Shown piece after piece: positions 48,669 to 57,010 of a stretch of 64,000 nt of DNA (position 1 is the stretch's first letter; each line of letters begins with the position of its first letter). Both the position numbers and the translations under genes were made by a program. The notes below the pieces were generated by a model. The model was not told the DNA's origin, did not search any database, and saw only the letters and a list, made by a program, of their open reading frames with translations. Source of the DNA: Microvirga aerophila (GTDB taxonomy: Bacteria; Pseudomonadota; Alphaproteobacteria; Rhizobiales; Beijerinckiaceae); NCBI RefSeq assembly GCF_003332305.1, contig NZ_QOIO01000009.1:82052-146051 (forward strand), read 5' to 3'.

Positions 48669-50045
48669 GTGGACGCGCGGCCTTCGGAGCCAGTGCCTGA
48701 TGAACAGGCGACCCCGCGCTTCGTCGCCGGCTCCACCATGCGCCACGTTCTGGTGATGACCGGAACGGGAACCGCCGGTCTTATTGCAATCTTCATCGTC
48801 GACCTGGTGTCACTGCTCTACATCTCCTGGCTGGGCGACCCGAGCCTTACCGCAGGCGTCGGGTTGGCGACGGTCGTGATGTTCTTCACGGTGTCGATCA
48901 ATGTAGGCTTGATGATCCCCATCGGGGCGCTCGTCTCCCGATCGTTGGGCGCACGCCAGCGAGAGGACGCGCGCCGGCTCGCCACATCGGGCAGCATCCT
49001 GATGGCGCTCATCGCGACGCTCGTGAGTATTGCGCTCCTTCCGCTGCTTCCAGCAATCCTGCGCATGCTCGGCGCCACCGACCAGACATACGCCGTCGCA
49101 TCAAGCTTCCTCTGGATCGCCCTGCCGACAAACGTGCTGATGGCGTTCGGCATGGCATTCTCAACCGTGCTGCGGGCGGCAGGCGACGCCAAGCGCAGTA
49201 TGTATGCAACCCTCTCGGTTGCCGCGGTGACGGTCGTTCTCGACCCGCTGCTGATCTTCGGCCTCGACCTGAAGGTCAACGGCGCGGCCCTGGCGATCAA
49301 TCTGGCTCGAGTTGTCTATCTCTTCGTCAGCTACCGCTATGTGGCCCGTTTCCATGGGCTTCTCGCCTGGCCCAGTCTGAAAGGCATCGCGGCCGACGCG
49401 ATGCCGTTCTTCGCCATTGCCGTGCCGGCTATTCTGACCAATATCGCCGCGCCCATCTCCAACGCTTTCTTCACGAGCATCATGGCGCGCTTCGGGGATC
49501 AGGCGATCGCCGCATCGGCCATCATCGACCGGGTGACGCCTGTGGCCTTCGGAGGTCTCTTCGCCCTGGCGGGAGCCATCGGCCCGGTGCTGGGGCAGAA
49601 CTGGGGTGCGCAGCGCTATGATCGCATGAGGCAGACCCTCAAGGACTCCCTCACCTTCACGATCGTTTACGTGGGCTGCGTCTGGCTGATCCTGTACCTC
49701 GTGCGCGTTCCGCTGACCCAGGTTTTTCACGCACAGGATCTCACGGCCGAGCTTGTCCAGTTCTTTTGCCAGCTCAGCGGCTTCATCTGGTTCTTCATCG
49801 GCCTCGTCTTCGTGTCGAACGCCTCCTTCAACAATCTCGGCTTTCCTCTCCTGTCCACGTTCTTCAACTGGGGACGGGCGACGCTCGGCATGATCCCATT
49901 CGCCTATTACGGCGCCGAGATCGGCGGCCCCAAGGGAGCTTTGATCGGAATTGGCGCGGGATCCGTTGCGTTCGGAATTGCGGCCGTCATCACTGCGTTC
50001 TGGACAATCAGGCGGTTGGAGAGGCAAGCTACGGCTCATTTGTAA
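48669..50045 (+). CDS. MATE family efflux transporter
   Basis: A 458-residue MATE-type exporter with twelve membrane helices. It uses a Na+ or H+ gradient to expel cationic drugs or metabolites. Two repeats of six helices are visible. The first repeat has LGDPSLTAGVGLATVVMFF, and the second has FGDQAIAASAIIDRVTPVAFGGL. The start is a GTG immediately after the antiporter stop, which suggests translational coupling. The substrate cannot be deduced. Confidence 0.92.
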   Translation: MDARPSEPVPDEQATPRFVAGSTMRHVLVMTGTGTAGLIAIFIVDLVSLLYISWLGDPSLTAGVGLATVVMFFTVSINVGLMIPIGALVSRSLGARQREDARRLATSGSILMALIATLVSIALLPLLPAILRMLGATDQTYAVASSFLWIALPTNVLMAFGMAFSTVLRAAGDAKRSMYATLSVAAVTVVLDPLLIFGLDLKVNGAALAINLARVVYLFVSYRYVARFHGLLAWPSLKGIAADAMPFFAIAVPAILTNIAAPISNAFFTSIMARFGDQAIAASAIIDRVTPVAFGGLFALAGAIGPVLGQNWGAQRYDRMRQTLKDSLTFTIVYVGCVWLILYLVRVPLTQVFHAQDLTAELVQFFCQLSGFIWFFIGLVFVSNASFNNLGFPLLSTFFNWGRATLGMIPFAYYGAEIGGPKGALIGIGAGSVAFGIAAVITAFWTIRRLERQATAHL

Positions 50046-50082
50046 GCAACGCGAAACGAGTTGCCGCGTTGAGGAGGCCGTC

Positions 50083-50826
50083 ATGTTCAACTGGTTCGAT
50101 CTGATGCGGCAGGCCCAGACGAGCGGCGGCTTCGATGCCGTGTCGCGGCAATACGGGATGTCGCCCGATCAGGCGCAAAAGGCCATGGCGGCCTTTTTGC
50201 CTGCCTTCGCCATGGGCCTCCAGCGCGCGGCCGATCCTGGCGACCCCAACCGTTTCGTCCAATCCATGATGAATCAGGCCTACCAGAGCTTCTGGCAGGC
50301 GGCCGGGCAGAGTTTTTCGTCGCAGGCTCAACAACAGGGCCGACAGCTGCTCGATCAGCTCTTCGGGTCGGATGAGGTGACCCGTCGGGTCGCTCACCAG
50401 GCGGCCGATTATGCAGGAGTGAGCGTGGAAACCATGCGGCAGGTCCTGCCGGTGCTCACGGGCATTCTCGCGGGTGGCATGTACCAATGGATGGCCGCGC
50501 AGGGCCGCAGCTTCCAGGCCACTCCAGCGCCCGCCGCACCACCGCAGGCCAGCGAGCGCAGCGGCGACCCGTGGGGGGAACTATGGGCGATCTGGACGCA
50601 AGCCGCAGCGCCGGAGAAGAAGCCGGCGGGCCATCCCTTCGAGGACGTTATGGCAAGCTTCCTGCAATTTTCTCCGCCGCCGGCCGCACCGCCCCAGCAG
50701 CCGCCTCCCTCGCCGCCGCCATGGGCGGAGATGATGGAGAAAGGACACGACATGCAGATGCAATACCTCGCGTCCCTCCAGTCCATCTTGGAAGGCGGCA
50801 CGAAAGACGACGAAACGAAGCGCTAG
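50083..50826 (+). CDS. DUF937 domain protein with proline-rich tail
   Basis: A 247-residue soluble protein. The first 140 residues resemble DUF937: MFNWFDLMRQAQTSGGFDAVSRQYGMSPDQAQKAM at the start, here seen in its FDAVSRQYGMSPDQAQ core, then SVETMRQVLPVLTGILAGG. The rest is Ala/Pro-rich, with runs such as SPPPAAPPQQPPPSPPP near 210 and a helical end. No enzymatic motif is seen. The function of DUF937 is unknown. It follows the MATE gene by 37 bp on the same strand. Confidence 0.8.
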   Translation: MFNWFDLMRQAQTSGGFDAVSRQYGMSPDQAQKAMAAFLPAFAMGLQRAADPGDPNRFVQSMMNQAYQSFWQAAGQSFSSQAQQQGRQLLDQLFGSDEVTRRVAHQAADYAGVSVETMRQVLPVLTGILAGGMYQWMAAQGRSFQATPAPAAPPQASERSGDPWGELWAIWTQAAAPEKKPAGHPFEDVMASFLQFSPPPAAPPQQPPPSPPPWAEMMEKGHDMQMQYLASLQSILEGGTKDDETKR

Positions 50827-50868
50827 CGCGCCGATCGACGCGCCGCTTCTGAAAGCCAGATCCTCGCC

Positions 50869-51195
50869 TTACGCCCAGGATCGTTCCCGTGTCACCAGGG
50901 GAACCACGGGTCGTGCCTTGAGAACCGGAGGGACGAGCTTCTCGGCTCGGCTATGTCGCTCCGCGCATCGAACCAACACCAGAGACGGATTATGGACGAG
51001 CGGCTCTGCGAGGGCCCCCTCCACGTCGCTCCGCGTCAGGCCGATGTCCTTGAGCATATGATCGTCGAAATCGGCAAGTTGAATGATCTCGCGACGGTGT
51101 TTCAGGGCCCGGAGCAGATTGATCAGAGCGCGCGCCACTCCCTTGACGGAGACTGTCTCAGGAAGGGTCATGATGGAAGTGAAGGACAGGGTCAT
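50869..51195 (-). CDS. DUF1127 (YjiS-like) small protein
   Basis: A 108-residue protein. The DUF1127 core is at about 20-60: VARALINLLRALKHRREIIQ, then LADFDDHMLKDIGLTRSDVE. DUF1127 proteins are small, Arg-rich and stress- or phosphate-related in Hyphomicrobiales and relatives; some bind RNA. The C-terminal 45 residues are longer than in typical members and basic. A good Shine-Dalgarno (GAGGAGA) precedes the ATG at 51193-51195. It is divergent from the LysR gene with a 232-bp gap. Confidence 0.85.
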   Translation of the reverse strand: MTLSFTSIMTLPETVSVKGVARALINLLRALKHRREIIQLADFDDHMLKDIGLTRSDVEGALAEPLVHNPSLVLVRCAERHSRAEKLVPPVLKARPVVPLVTRERSWA

Positions 51196-51427
51196 TGCAG
51201 TCTCCTCGCGCTAGAAAGTCATACTCCATGCACCGGAACGGCAGCCGCCGCTCAAAGGCGCTCCAGGGATTCCAGAGGCCCAAGGGACTCCGGAAAGCTA
51301 AGTCGTTGACATCAGTAGGGATAATCTCCGTTCTGATATTTAGACCTTAGCTTATACAATTCATCACTTGAAACGATAGTTTGAGATATATAACATCAGT
51401 GGAATTGATAATGGGAGACGAGACGCC

Positions 51428-52318
51428 ATGCATCTTCTCGATATCGATCAGCTCAGGACCTTCGTGGCGATTGCCGATACGGGATCGTTCACCCGCGCGG
51501 CGGAAATCGTTCACAAGACCCAGAGCGCCGTGTCCATGCAGATGAAGCGGCTGGAGGACCGGGTTGGACGGCCTATCTTCGAGCGCGACGGGCGGCTCTC
51601 TAAACTGACAGACGAAGGCGAGCGTCTTCTCGATTACGCCCGCCGGATCGTGCGGTTGAACACCGAGTGCATGGCCTCCTTCAACGACAACGAGCTCATC
51701 GGCCGCGTGCGCTTAGGATTGCCTGACGATTACGCCGACCGGTACCTACCGGAGATCCTCGCCCGCTTCTCGCGCTCCAACCCTAAGGCCGAAGTGACGG
51801 TGATGTGCGAGCCCACGCACAACCTGATCGAGCGGGTGCAGCATGGCGATCTCGACCTCGCGATCATCACCCATGTGGACCGGCGCGGCCCATCCGAGAT
51901 CGTGCGCATCGAGCAGTTGTTGTGGGTCACGTCCGCGCGCCACGGCGTCCATGAGGAAGCCCCTATTCCGCTCGCCATGGGACGACCCAACTGCGTCTGG
52001 CGCCACTCGGCCACAGAGGCGCTGGAGAGCGCCAATCGCGGTTTTCGCATCGCTTATGTAAGCTGGCATTCCACCGCTGTCGGCGCGGCTGTCCTGGCGG
52101 GACTTGCAGTCTCGGTGCTGCCGGAGAGCGCGGTGCGTCCGGGCATGCGCATCCTCGGTCCCTCCGACGGCTTTCCGGCCCTGCCCTCCTGCAAGATCGG
52201 CCTGATCCGCGCCCGGGGCGAAGAGAACCCGCTGGCCGATGCGCTGGGCTTCCACATCAAGCAGTCGCTGGACAATTTGGGCGCGACCCGCACCGTGATG
52301 CCGGTCGCAGCGGAATAG
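51428..52318 (+). CDS. LysR-family transcriptional regulator
   Basis: A 296-residue LTTR. The HTH is in the first 65 residues (IDQLRTFVAIADTGSFTRAAE, then KTQSAVSMQMKRLEDRVGRPIFERDG). The effector domain has VRLGLPDDYADRYLPEILARF near 100. The start MHLLDIDQLRTF matches a group common in Hyphomicrobiales. It converges on an EamA transporter gene (10 bp between stops). The divergent neighbour is the DUF1127 gene. The target is unknown. A GGGAGACGAG site lies just before the ATG. Confidence 0.92.
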   Translation: MHLLDIDQLRTFVAIADTGSFTRAAEIVHKTQSAVSMQMKRLEDRVGRPIFERDGRLSKLTDEGERLLDYARRIVRLNTECMASFNDNELIGRVRLGLPDDYADRYLPEILARFSRSNPKAEVTVMCEPTHNLIERVQHGDLDLAIITHVDRRGPSEIVRIEQLLWVTSARHGVHEEAPIPLAMGRPNCVWRHSATEALESANRGFRIAYVSWHSTAVGAAVLAGLAVSVLPESAVRPGMRILGPSDGFPALPSCKIGLIRARGEENPLADALGFHIKQSLDNLGATRTVMPVAAE

Positions 52319-52328
52319 CTCTGATGCC

Positions 52329-53258
52329 TTACGGCTTTGCCGCCGGGCGACGCAGCACCAGCACGTTGCCCGTCAGCGCCAGCACCACGCCCATGACGGC
52401 AAGCGGTGTCCACGCATAGCCTTCGAGCAGGGTGGAGACCGCGAGCGCCACGATGGGAAACAGCACCGTCGCATAGCCGGCCCTCGCCGCGCCGAGCCGC
52501 CGCAGCAAGGTCAGGTAGGACGCAAAGGCCAGAACGGACGCGCCGATCGCGAGATAGAACAGCGCGCCGACATACTTGAATGTGGGCTCGATGATGAACG
52601 CGTTGCCGCGCACGACGTTGAGCGCCAAAAGCACCAGCGTGCCGTAGGTCATGCCCCAAGCATTGGCGGAGAGCAGCGGCACGCCCCGACGCTGCACCAC
52701 GGTCGACATCATGTTGCCCGAGCAGAAGAACAGGGTGCCGACCACGCACAATCCCAAGCCCCACAAGGCTGCCGCATTGAAGCCCGCACCGGCGATTTCC
52801 GGCCAGAACAAGAGGCCGATGCCCGCGAACCCGATCGCGCCACCGAGCGCGACCCGCGGCTCCACCGTCTGCCGGAACAGCACGAAGCCGAGCACCAAGT
52901 TGAAGATGGACGCGAGGGAGAACACCACGGAGAGCAGGCCGGACGGGATCGGGATCGCGCCGTAGTAGAAGCAGAGGAAGTTGAACGAGAACAGGCAGCA
53001 GCCCAGCACCGCGAAGCGAAGGTGGTCGGCGCGCGGGAAGCGCACCGGCTTGCCAGTCATCAGAACCCAGCCCCACATCACCGCACAGGCAAGAACGAAG
53101 CGCCACAGGACGGACATTTCCGGCGCCACGATGCCAATCTGGGCCTTCATGCCGATCCAGCTCACGCCCCACAGGAAGACCGTGGCGGCATAGAGGCCAG
53201 CGGTGGCTCCATCGATCCGGGCCGGAGCGGAGCCAGGCAGGACGGCGGTTTGGGACAT
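52329..53258 (-). CDS. EamA/DMT-family transporter
   Basis: A 309-residue membrane protein with ten helices in two EamA repeats of about 140 residues each (first repeat starts LYAATVFLWGVSWIGMKAQIG; second starts near WGLGLCVVGTLFFCSGNMMS). DMT transporters export amino acids, nucleosides or other metabolites; the substrate is not visible. A TGATGA-AATA-TCATCA inverted repeat lies 60 bp upstream of its start and may be its operator. It converges on the LysR gene. Confidence 0.92.
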   Translation of the reverse strand: MSQTAVLPGSAPARIDGATAGLYAATVFLWGVSWIGMKAQIGIVAPEMSVLWRFVLACAVMWGWVLMTGKPVRFPRADHLRFAVLGCCLFSFNFLCFYYGAIPIPSGLLSVVFSLASIFNLVLGFVLFRQTVEPRVALGGAIGFAGIGLLFWPEIAGAGFNAAALWGLGLCVVGTLFFCSGNMMSTVVQRRGVPLLSANAWGMTYGTLVLLALNVVRGNAFIIEPTFKYVGALFYLAIGASVLAFASYLTLLRRLGAARAGYATVLFPIVALAVSTLLEGYAWTPLAVMGVVLALTGNVLVLRRPAAKP

Positions 53259-53316
53259 GATTGAGAGACCTTCCGTGAAGGTCGATGTCTTAAGCCCGAC
53301 AAGCCATCAGGACAAA

Positions 53317-53332
53317 TGATGAAATATCATCA
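53317..53332. promoter_or_regulatory. Candidate operator upstream of the EamA gene
   Basis: TGATGA (53317-53322), AATA, TCATCA (53327-53332) form a perfect 6-bp inverted repeat 59 bp upstream of the EamA start codon. It has the size of a dimeric HTH regulator site. The binder is unknown. Confidence 0.4.
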
Positions 53333-53390
53333 ATCACCCTTGAGTTGCTGATGAGACCTCTCGGGCAAAGACCTGAAAGGCTGCTCTCCC

Positions 53391-53496
53391 TAGAGCATCG
53401 GACCGTTAAGTGGACGCGCCACCGGCGGCTTCGGCATGGCTCCAGGATGGCTGAGATGCAGACCTCATCGGATCCGACTTCTCGTCCGATGCTCTA
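53391..53496. repeat. 106-bp MITE-like element with 13-bp terminal inverted repeats
   Basis: TAGAGCATCGGAC (53391-53403) and GTCCGATGCTCTA (53484-53496) are perfect inverted ends. The 80-bp interior is GC-rich with no open frame. Elements with AGAGCATCGGAC ends are familiar in Methylobacteriaceae intergenic regions. The right end supplies the stop codon (TAG on the minus strand, 53494-53496) of the DUF982 gene, so insertion may have trimmed that gene. Confidence 0.65.
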
Positions 53497-53778
53497 GGCT
53501 CCGGCAAGGATTCCTGCGGCCCGGGCAAGGGCCTCGAACATGTGCCGGGCGTGCTCGATGGTCTCTGGATCCGGGTGCTCATTCGCCCTCGCCAAGGCGG
53601 CGGCTGCGACGAGCCAAATTCCGGGTCTGGTGGCGCGAAGGTCGATGAATGCCTTGAGGCCGAACCATCGCATCGCCGCCATGGCCTTATAGAGGTCTCG
53701 GACAGGGTACTGACGCTTGCGTCCAGGCGAAGCTTCGATTGTGACTACGACAGGCGAACTGAAGACATGTCGATTCAT
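53494..53778 (-). CDS. DUF982 domain protein, C-terminus possibly cut by a repeat
   Basis: A 94-residue protein with a DUF982-like outline: MNRHVFSSPVVVTIEASPGRKRQ at the start, then DLYKAMAAMRWFGLKAF, and a helical DPETIEHARHMFEALARAAGI end. DUF982 is a small domain frequent in Hyphomicrobiales, with unknown function. The ATG at 53776-53778 is chosen; an upstream GTG is possible. The stop TAG is the outermost triplet of the 106-bp repeat, so the native C-terminus may have been longer. Confidence 0.72.
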   Translation of the reverse strand: MNRHVFSSPVVVTIEASPGRKRQYPVRDLYKAMAAMRWFGLKAFIDLRATRPGIWLVAAAALARANEHPDPETIEHARHMFEALARAAGILAGA

Positions 53779-53900
53779 AACGACATCCTCGACACACATC
53801 GAAATTCGACACGATATTACCTCTGAGACTTGGCCGATTTGTGACGGCCGCTCTCACGTTTCCGCGACCAGAGCCAAGCGCTCGCGCCAGCTTAAAACGC

Positions 53901-54605
53901 TCAGCGGGCTGCGACCTGATCCTTCACCCGCGCGTAGACGGACCGGCTCAAAATCCGTTTCTTCACAAGGTCCTCGACCGACGCATAGGGACGTCCGCGC
54001 ACGATGGACCGGCCAATGCGGCCGCCGCCACGCAAGGTGTTGAGAGCGTCAACGGAAGCCGTATTGAGATCGACGAGACCAACTGCCTTCCGAGTATCAG
54101 CCGTAGGGTTCGTCCCGGTGGTCGCTCCGGTCACGGACGCCACCTCCGTGGGCTCTTCAACCTCGGGAGCCGATGGGCTGGCTTCCACCTGCTCCTGTGC
54201 GGGCGCAGGCACTTCGACCACCTGAAGTTGGGGTGTGATGGGATTGCCGATCGAAGCGCTCTGAACGGCGATGCTCGCAGCGTCGGTCTTGGCCGGCGTG
54301 CCGGATGCGGGTGGTCCGCCATAGGATACGTCGGAGCCCGCATCGGCCACCCGCAGGGGAGGAACAGCCGGACTTGGCGCAGGGGCAGGCCGAGGGGTGT
54401 CGTCTGGCTGCACGCGGCTGGCCGTTGAATCCTGACCGGAAGCAGCCGCGATATTCGTTTCCGCGGCGGGCTGATTGGAAGAGGGCAAGGCCAGCCAACC
54501 GACAAGAAGCACACTTGTCGCCAGAGTGAGGGAAAGGGCCAGGAAGGAGGCCCTGCCACGTGGCTCGACGGGAGCGCGAGCCCGGGAGAGATCGCCAATT
54601 CGCAT
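53901..54605 (-). CDS. Membrane-anchored helix-hairpin-helix protein (ComEA-like end)
   Basis: A 234-residue protein. A basic N-terminus precedes one membrane helix (ASFLALSLTLATSVLLVGWLA, about 19-38). Then comes a long Pro/Ala/Ser linker (about 40-170) of low complexity. The C-terminal 60 residues read like a helix-hairpin-helix domain, with LVDLNTASVDALNTLRGGGR then IGRSIVRGRPYASVEDLVKK. ComEA uses such a domain to bind DNA outside the membrane, but here the hairpin is atypical (GGGRIG for the usual PGIG). A periplasmic DNA-binding role is only inferred. The ATG at 54603-54605 is chosen before MRIGDLSRAR. Confidence 0.68.
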   Translation of the reverse strand: MRIGDLSRARAPVEPRGRASFLALSLTLATSVLLVGWLALPSSNQPAAETNIAAASGQDSTASRVQPDDTPRPAPAPSPAVPPLRVADAGSDVSYGGPPASGTPAKTDAASIAVQSASIGNPITPQLQVVEVPAPAQEQVEASPSAPEVEEPTEVASVTGATTGTNPTADTRKAVGLVDLNTASVDALNTLRGGGRIGRSIVRGRPYASVEDLVKKRILSRSVYARVKDQVAAR

Positions 54606-54763
54606 CGAAAACTCGCCGAAAGATCGAGAAATCAAGGGTTCTGGTTAGAACCGGGATGTGGCGCAGACATGGCAAAGCCGCGGCCATGCGCTTCCCAAGC
54701 GGCTATTCTCCTCCCATGTCGCTAGCGACCTGCATCAGCGGCAGCCTCGCCGACACCCTGTGC

Positions 54764-54976
54764 TCAGGCTTTCTTCAGGAACTCCGTCCTGAGCACCAGC
54801 CCCTTCACCTTCTCGACCCGGCACTCAACTTCGTCTTCGTTGTCCGTGAGGTGGATGTTCTTGATCAGGGTCCCCCGTTTCAACACAACGGACGTCCCTT
54901 TAACCTTCAGGTCCTTGATGAGGGTGACGGCGTCGCCTTCCACAAGGAGGGATCCATTGCTGTCTCTGACGTCCAT
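54764..54976 (-). CDS. Short PhnA/YjdM-type protein without zinc ribbon
   Basis: A 70-residue protein equal to the C-terminal domain of PhnA (YjdM): VRDSNGSLLVEGDAVTLIKDLKVKG, seen here as GDAVTLIKDLKVKG, then GTLIKNIHLTDNEDEVEC. Full PhnA is about 110 residues, with an N-terminal four-cysteine zinc ribbon that is absent here. The alkylphosphonate label comes from an old gene-neighbour link and does not show a phosphonate role. No other phn gene is in the window. The short form recurs in Hyphomicrobiales. Confidence 0.82.
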   Translation of the reverse strand: MDVRDSNGSLLVEGDAVTLIKDLKVKGTSVVLKRGTLIKNIHLTDNEDEVECRVEKVKGLVLRTEFLKKA

Positions 54977-55213
54977 GGGAATACCTTCATGTCAGTTGGA
55001 ATGGGCTAGGCCTAGAGACTTTCAGGTCTGCGTCAACGCCAGGTCAGGACCATCGAGGCCCTGTCATCAGGAATATGGATCCTAATAGCTGCAAGTAGAT
55101 TACATCATTTCCCCAGGTTAAGCGCCGTTGCTAGGGTCGTTTCAGTAGCCGGGACCGCCGGGGCGCACCCTGGCAGGCTGGCGTCTTCCCGAGGGAACGG
55201 ACAGGAGTTTGGC

Positions 55214-56419
55214 TTGCTTGAGGTCACGGAAACCAAACGCGCGTCGGAAACGAGGGAAGCCTTGTTGCGTCGCGCGCAAGAGCTCGTGCCGCGCCTGAAG
55301 GAGCGGGTCGACGAGGCAGCCAGCCTGCGGCGCGTACCGGACGAAACCATCCGGGAGTTTCACGAGGCGGGGCTTTTCCGGGCGCTCCAACCCGCTCGCG
55401 TGGGCGGCGGTGAAGGTGATTATGGGCTACTCGTAGAGCTTGGAGCCGTGCTGGCCCACGGATGCGCCTCAAGCGCCTGGACCCTCACCAATCTGGCGAG
55501 CCATCACTGGATGCTTGCCATGTTCCCGCCCGAGGCGCAGGACGACATCTGGGGTGAGAGCCCGGATGCCCTGGTCAGCGCGTCGTTCATCTTTCCGGCG
55601 GGGCGCGCTCACGCGGTCGAGGGCGGCTATGTGCTGTCCGGCCGGTGGCCGTTCTGCAGTGGGATCGAGCTTTGCGGCTGGACGATGCTGGGTGCGATCG
55701 TGGGTGGCGAGATCGAGGAGGACCCGGCCGAGTACCGCATCTTCCTGCTGCCCAGGGACGATTACCGGATCATCGACACCTGGCAGGCCGGCGGTCTCGA
55801 GGCAACCGGGAGCCATGACGTCCAGGTAGAGAATGCCTTCGTGCCCGAGCACCGGTCGATCGCCGTCGACGACATCAAGGGCGGTGCGACACCCGGCAGC
55901 CGGGTCAATCCCGGAGCGCTTTATCGGATCCCGGTTTTCGCGACCTTTCCATATGTGCTCAGCGGCACGGTCCTCGGGCTGGCGCAGGCCACGGTGGAGA
56001 CATTCATGGCCAATGCAGGCCGGCGGATCGCCACCTATACGGCGGTGCCGCTCAGCGATTTCCCTGCTGTGCAGAGACGCATCGCCGAAGCCTCGGCGCT
56101 GGCGGATGCGGCCCGGCTGGTGATGAGCGCCAATTGCGCCGAGGTCCAGCGTCTGGCGGAAGCGCATCGGGTGCCGGACATGCTGTCAAAGGTGCGGTAC
56201 CGCCGGGATGGCGCCTTCTCGGCCGAACTGTGCTCGCGCGCTGTCGATCTTCTGTACGAAGCGGGCGGGGGCGGCGCCGTCTACCTGCACCATCCGTTGC
56301 AGCGCGCCTTCCGGGACATGCACGCGGCACGGGCACACATCACCTTCAATACGGATGTGGCGGCGACGGCTTACGGGCGGGTCGCCCTCGGCCAGCCGGC
56401 CGACAATCCCACTCTCTAG
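55214..56419 (+). CDS. Flavin-dependent monooxygenase, acyl-CoA dehydrogenase fold (HsaA-like)
   Basis: A 401-residue two-component monooxygenase oxygenase subunit of the HpaB/HsaA-type group within the acyl-CoA dehydrogenase fold. Features are the helical start with VPRLKERVDEAASLRRVPDE, then GLFRALQPARVGGGEGDY, and the CASSAWTLTNLASHHWML segment near 90. A beta-domain has SGRWPFCSGIELCGW, and a C-terminal helical part follows. Such enzymes use reduced FMN or FAD supplied by a reductase to hydroxylate aromatic or related compounds. The start is a TTG with ACAGGAG 7 bp upstream. The reductase gene follows 10 bp later. The substrate is unknown. Confidence 0.87.
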   Translation: MLEVTETKRASETREALLRRAQELVPRLKERVDEAASLRRVPDETIREFHEAGLFRALQPARVGGGEGDYGLLVELGAVLAHGCASSAWTLTNLASHHWMLAMFPPEAQDDIWGESPDALVSASFIFPAGRAHAVEGGYVLSGRWPFCSGIELCGWTMLGAIVGGEIEEDPAEYRIFLLPRDDYRIIDTWQAGGLEATGSHDVQVENAFVPEHRSIAVDDIKGGATPGSRVNPGALYRIPVFATFPYVLSGTVLGLAQATVETFMANAGRRIATYTAVPLSDFPAVQRRIAEASALADAARLVMSANCAEVQRLAEAHRVPDMLSKVRYRRDGAFSAELCSRAVDLLYEAGGGGAVYLHHPLQRAFRDMHAARAHITFNTDVAATAYGRVALGQPADNPTL

Positions 56420-56429
56420 GATTCCGGAC

Positions 56430-56951
56430 ATGAGCCACCCAGAAACCACGGGCCATCATCACCCGGACATCGACCCGAAGGATTTCCGCCGCGCGCTTGG
56501 CACCTTCGTGACCGGCGTGACGGTCATCACCACGCGACGACCCAATGGTGAACTGGCCGGCCTGACGGCCAATTCGTTCAGCTCCGTCTCCCTGTCGCCG
56601 CCGCTCGTGCTGTGGAGCCTTTCGCTTTTTGCCCCAAGCCTCCCGGCCTTTCAGGAATCGCCGCATTTCTCCATCAACATCCTGGCGGCGGACCAGACGC
56701 ATCTGTCCCAGAAATTCTCCCGTTCGGCGCCAGACAAGTTCGAGGGCGTGGCCGTTCGAGACGGCATTGGCGGCGTGCCGCTGATCGAGGGCGCGGCCGC
56801 GAGCTTCACGTGCCGCAACGAATTTCGCTACTATGGCGGCGACCACGTGATCTTTCTTGGAGCAGTCCTGGCCTATGAGCACACGGACCGGCCGCCACTG
56901 GTCTTCGCACGCGGGCGCTACGTGGATATCCAGGAGCGGGCCGAGATCTGA
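56430..56951 (+). CDS. Flavin reductase family protein, partner of the monooxygenase
   Basis: A 173-residue flavin reductase of the HpaC/HsaB-type. FRRALGTFVTGVTVITTRRP near residue 18 and AGLTANSFSSVSLSPPLVLW near 43 carry the FMN-binding split-barrel, and the GGDHVIFLGAVLAYEHTD segment comes near 140. It makes reduced flavin with NADH or NADPH for the upstream oxygenase, 10 bp away and surely in one transcript. It ends just before a strong hairpin. No regulator or transporter for the pathway is adjacent. Confidence 0.92.
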   Translation: MSHPETTGHHHPDIDPKDFRRALGTFVTGVTVITTRRPNGELAGLTANSFSSVSLSPPLVLWSLSLFAPSLPAFQESPHFSINILAADQTHLSQKFSRSAPDKFEGVAVRDGIGGVPLIEGAAASFTCRNEFRYYGGDHVIFLGAVLAYEHTDRPPLVFARGRYVDIQERAEI

Positions 56952-56960
56952 AACAAATTC

Positions 56961-56988
56961 GGGAGAGCGCGGCGGACCGCGCTCTCCC
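56961..56988. terminator. Bidirectional hairpin between reductase and chemoreceptor genes
   Basis: GGGAGAGCGCGG (56961-56972) and CCGCGCTCTCCC (56977-56988) form a perfect 12-bp stem with loop CGGA. On the minus strand GAATTTGTTT follows, so it best fits a terminator for the chemoreceptor gene; the plus strand has no T-run. Both convergent genes may use it. Confidence 0.7.
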
Positions 56989-57010
56989 GTCATCATGAAT
57001 GGCCCTGAGG

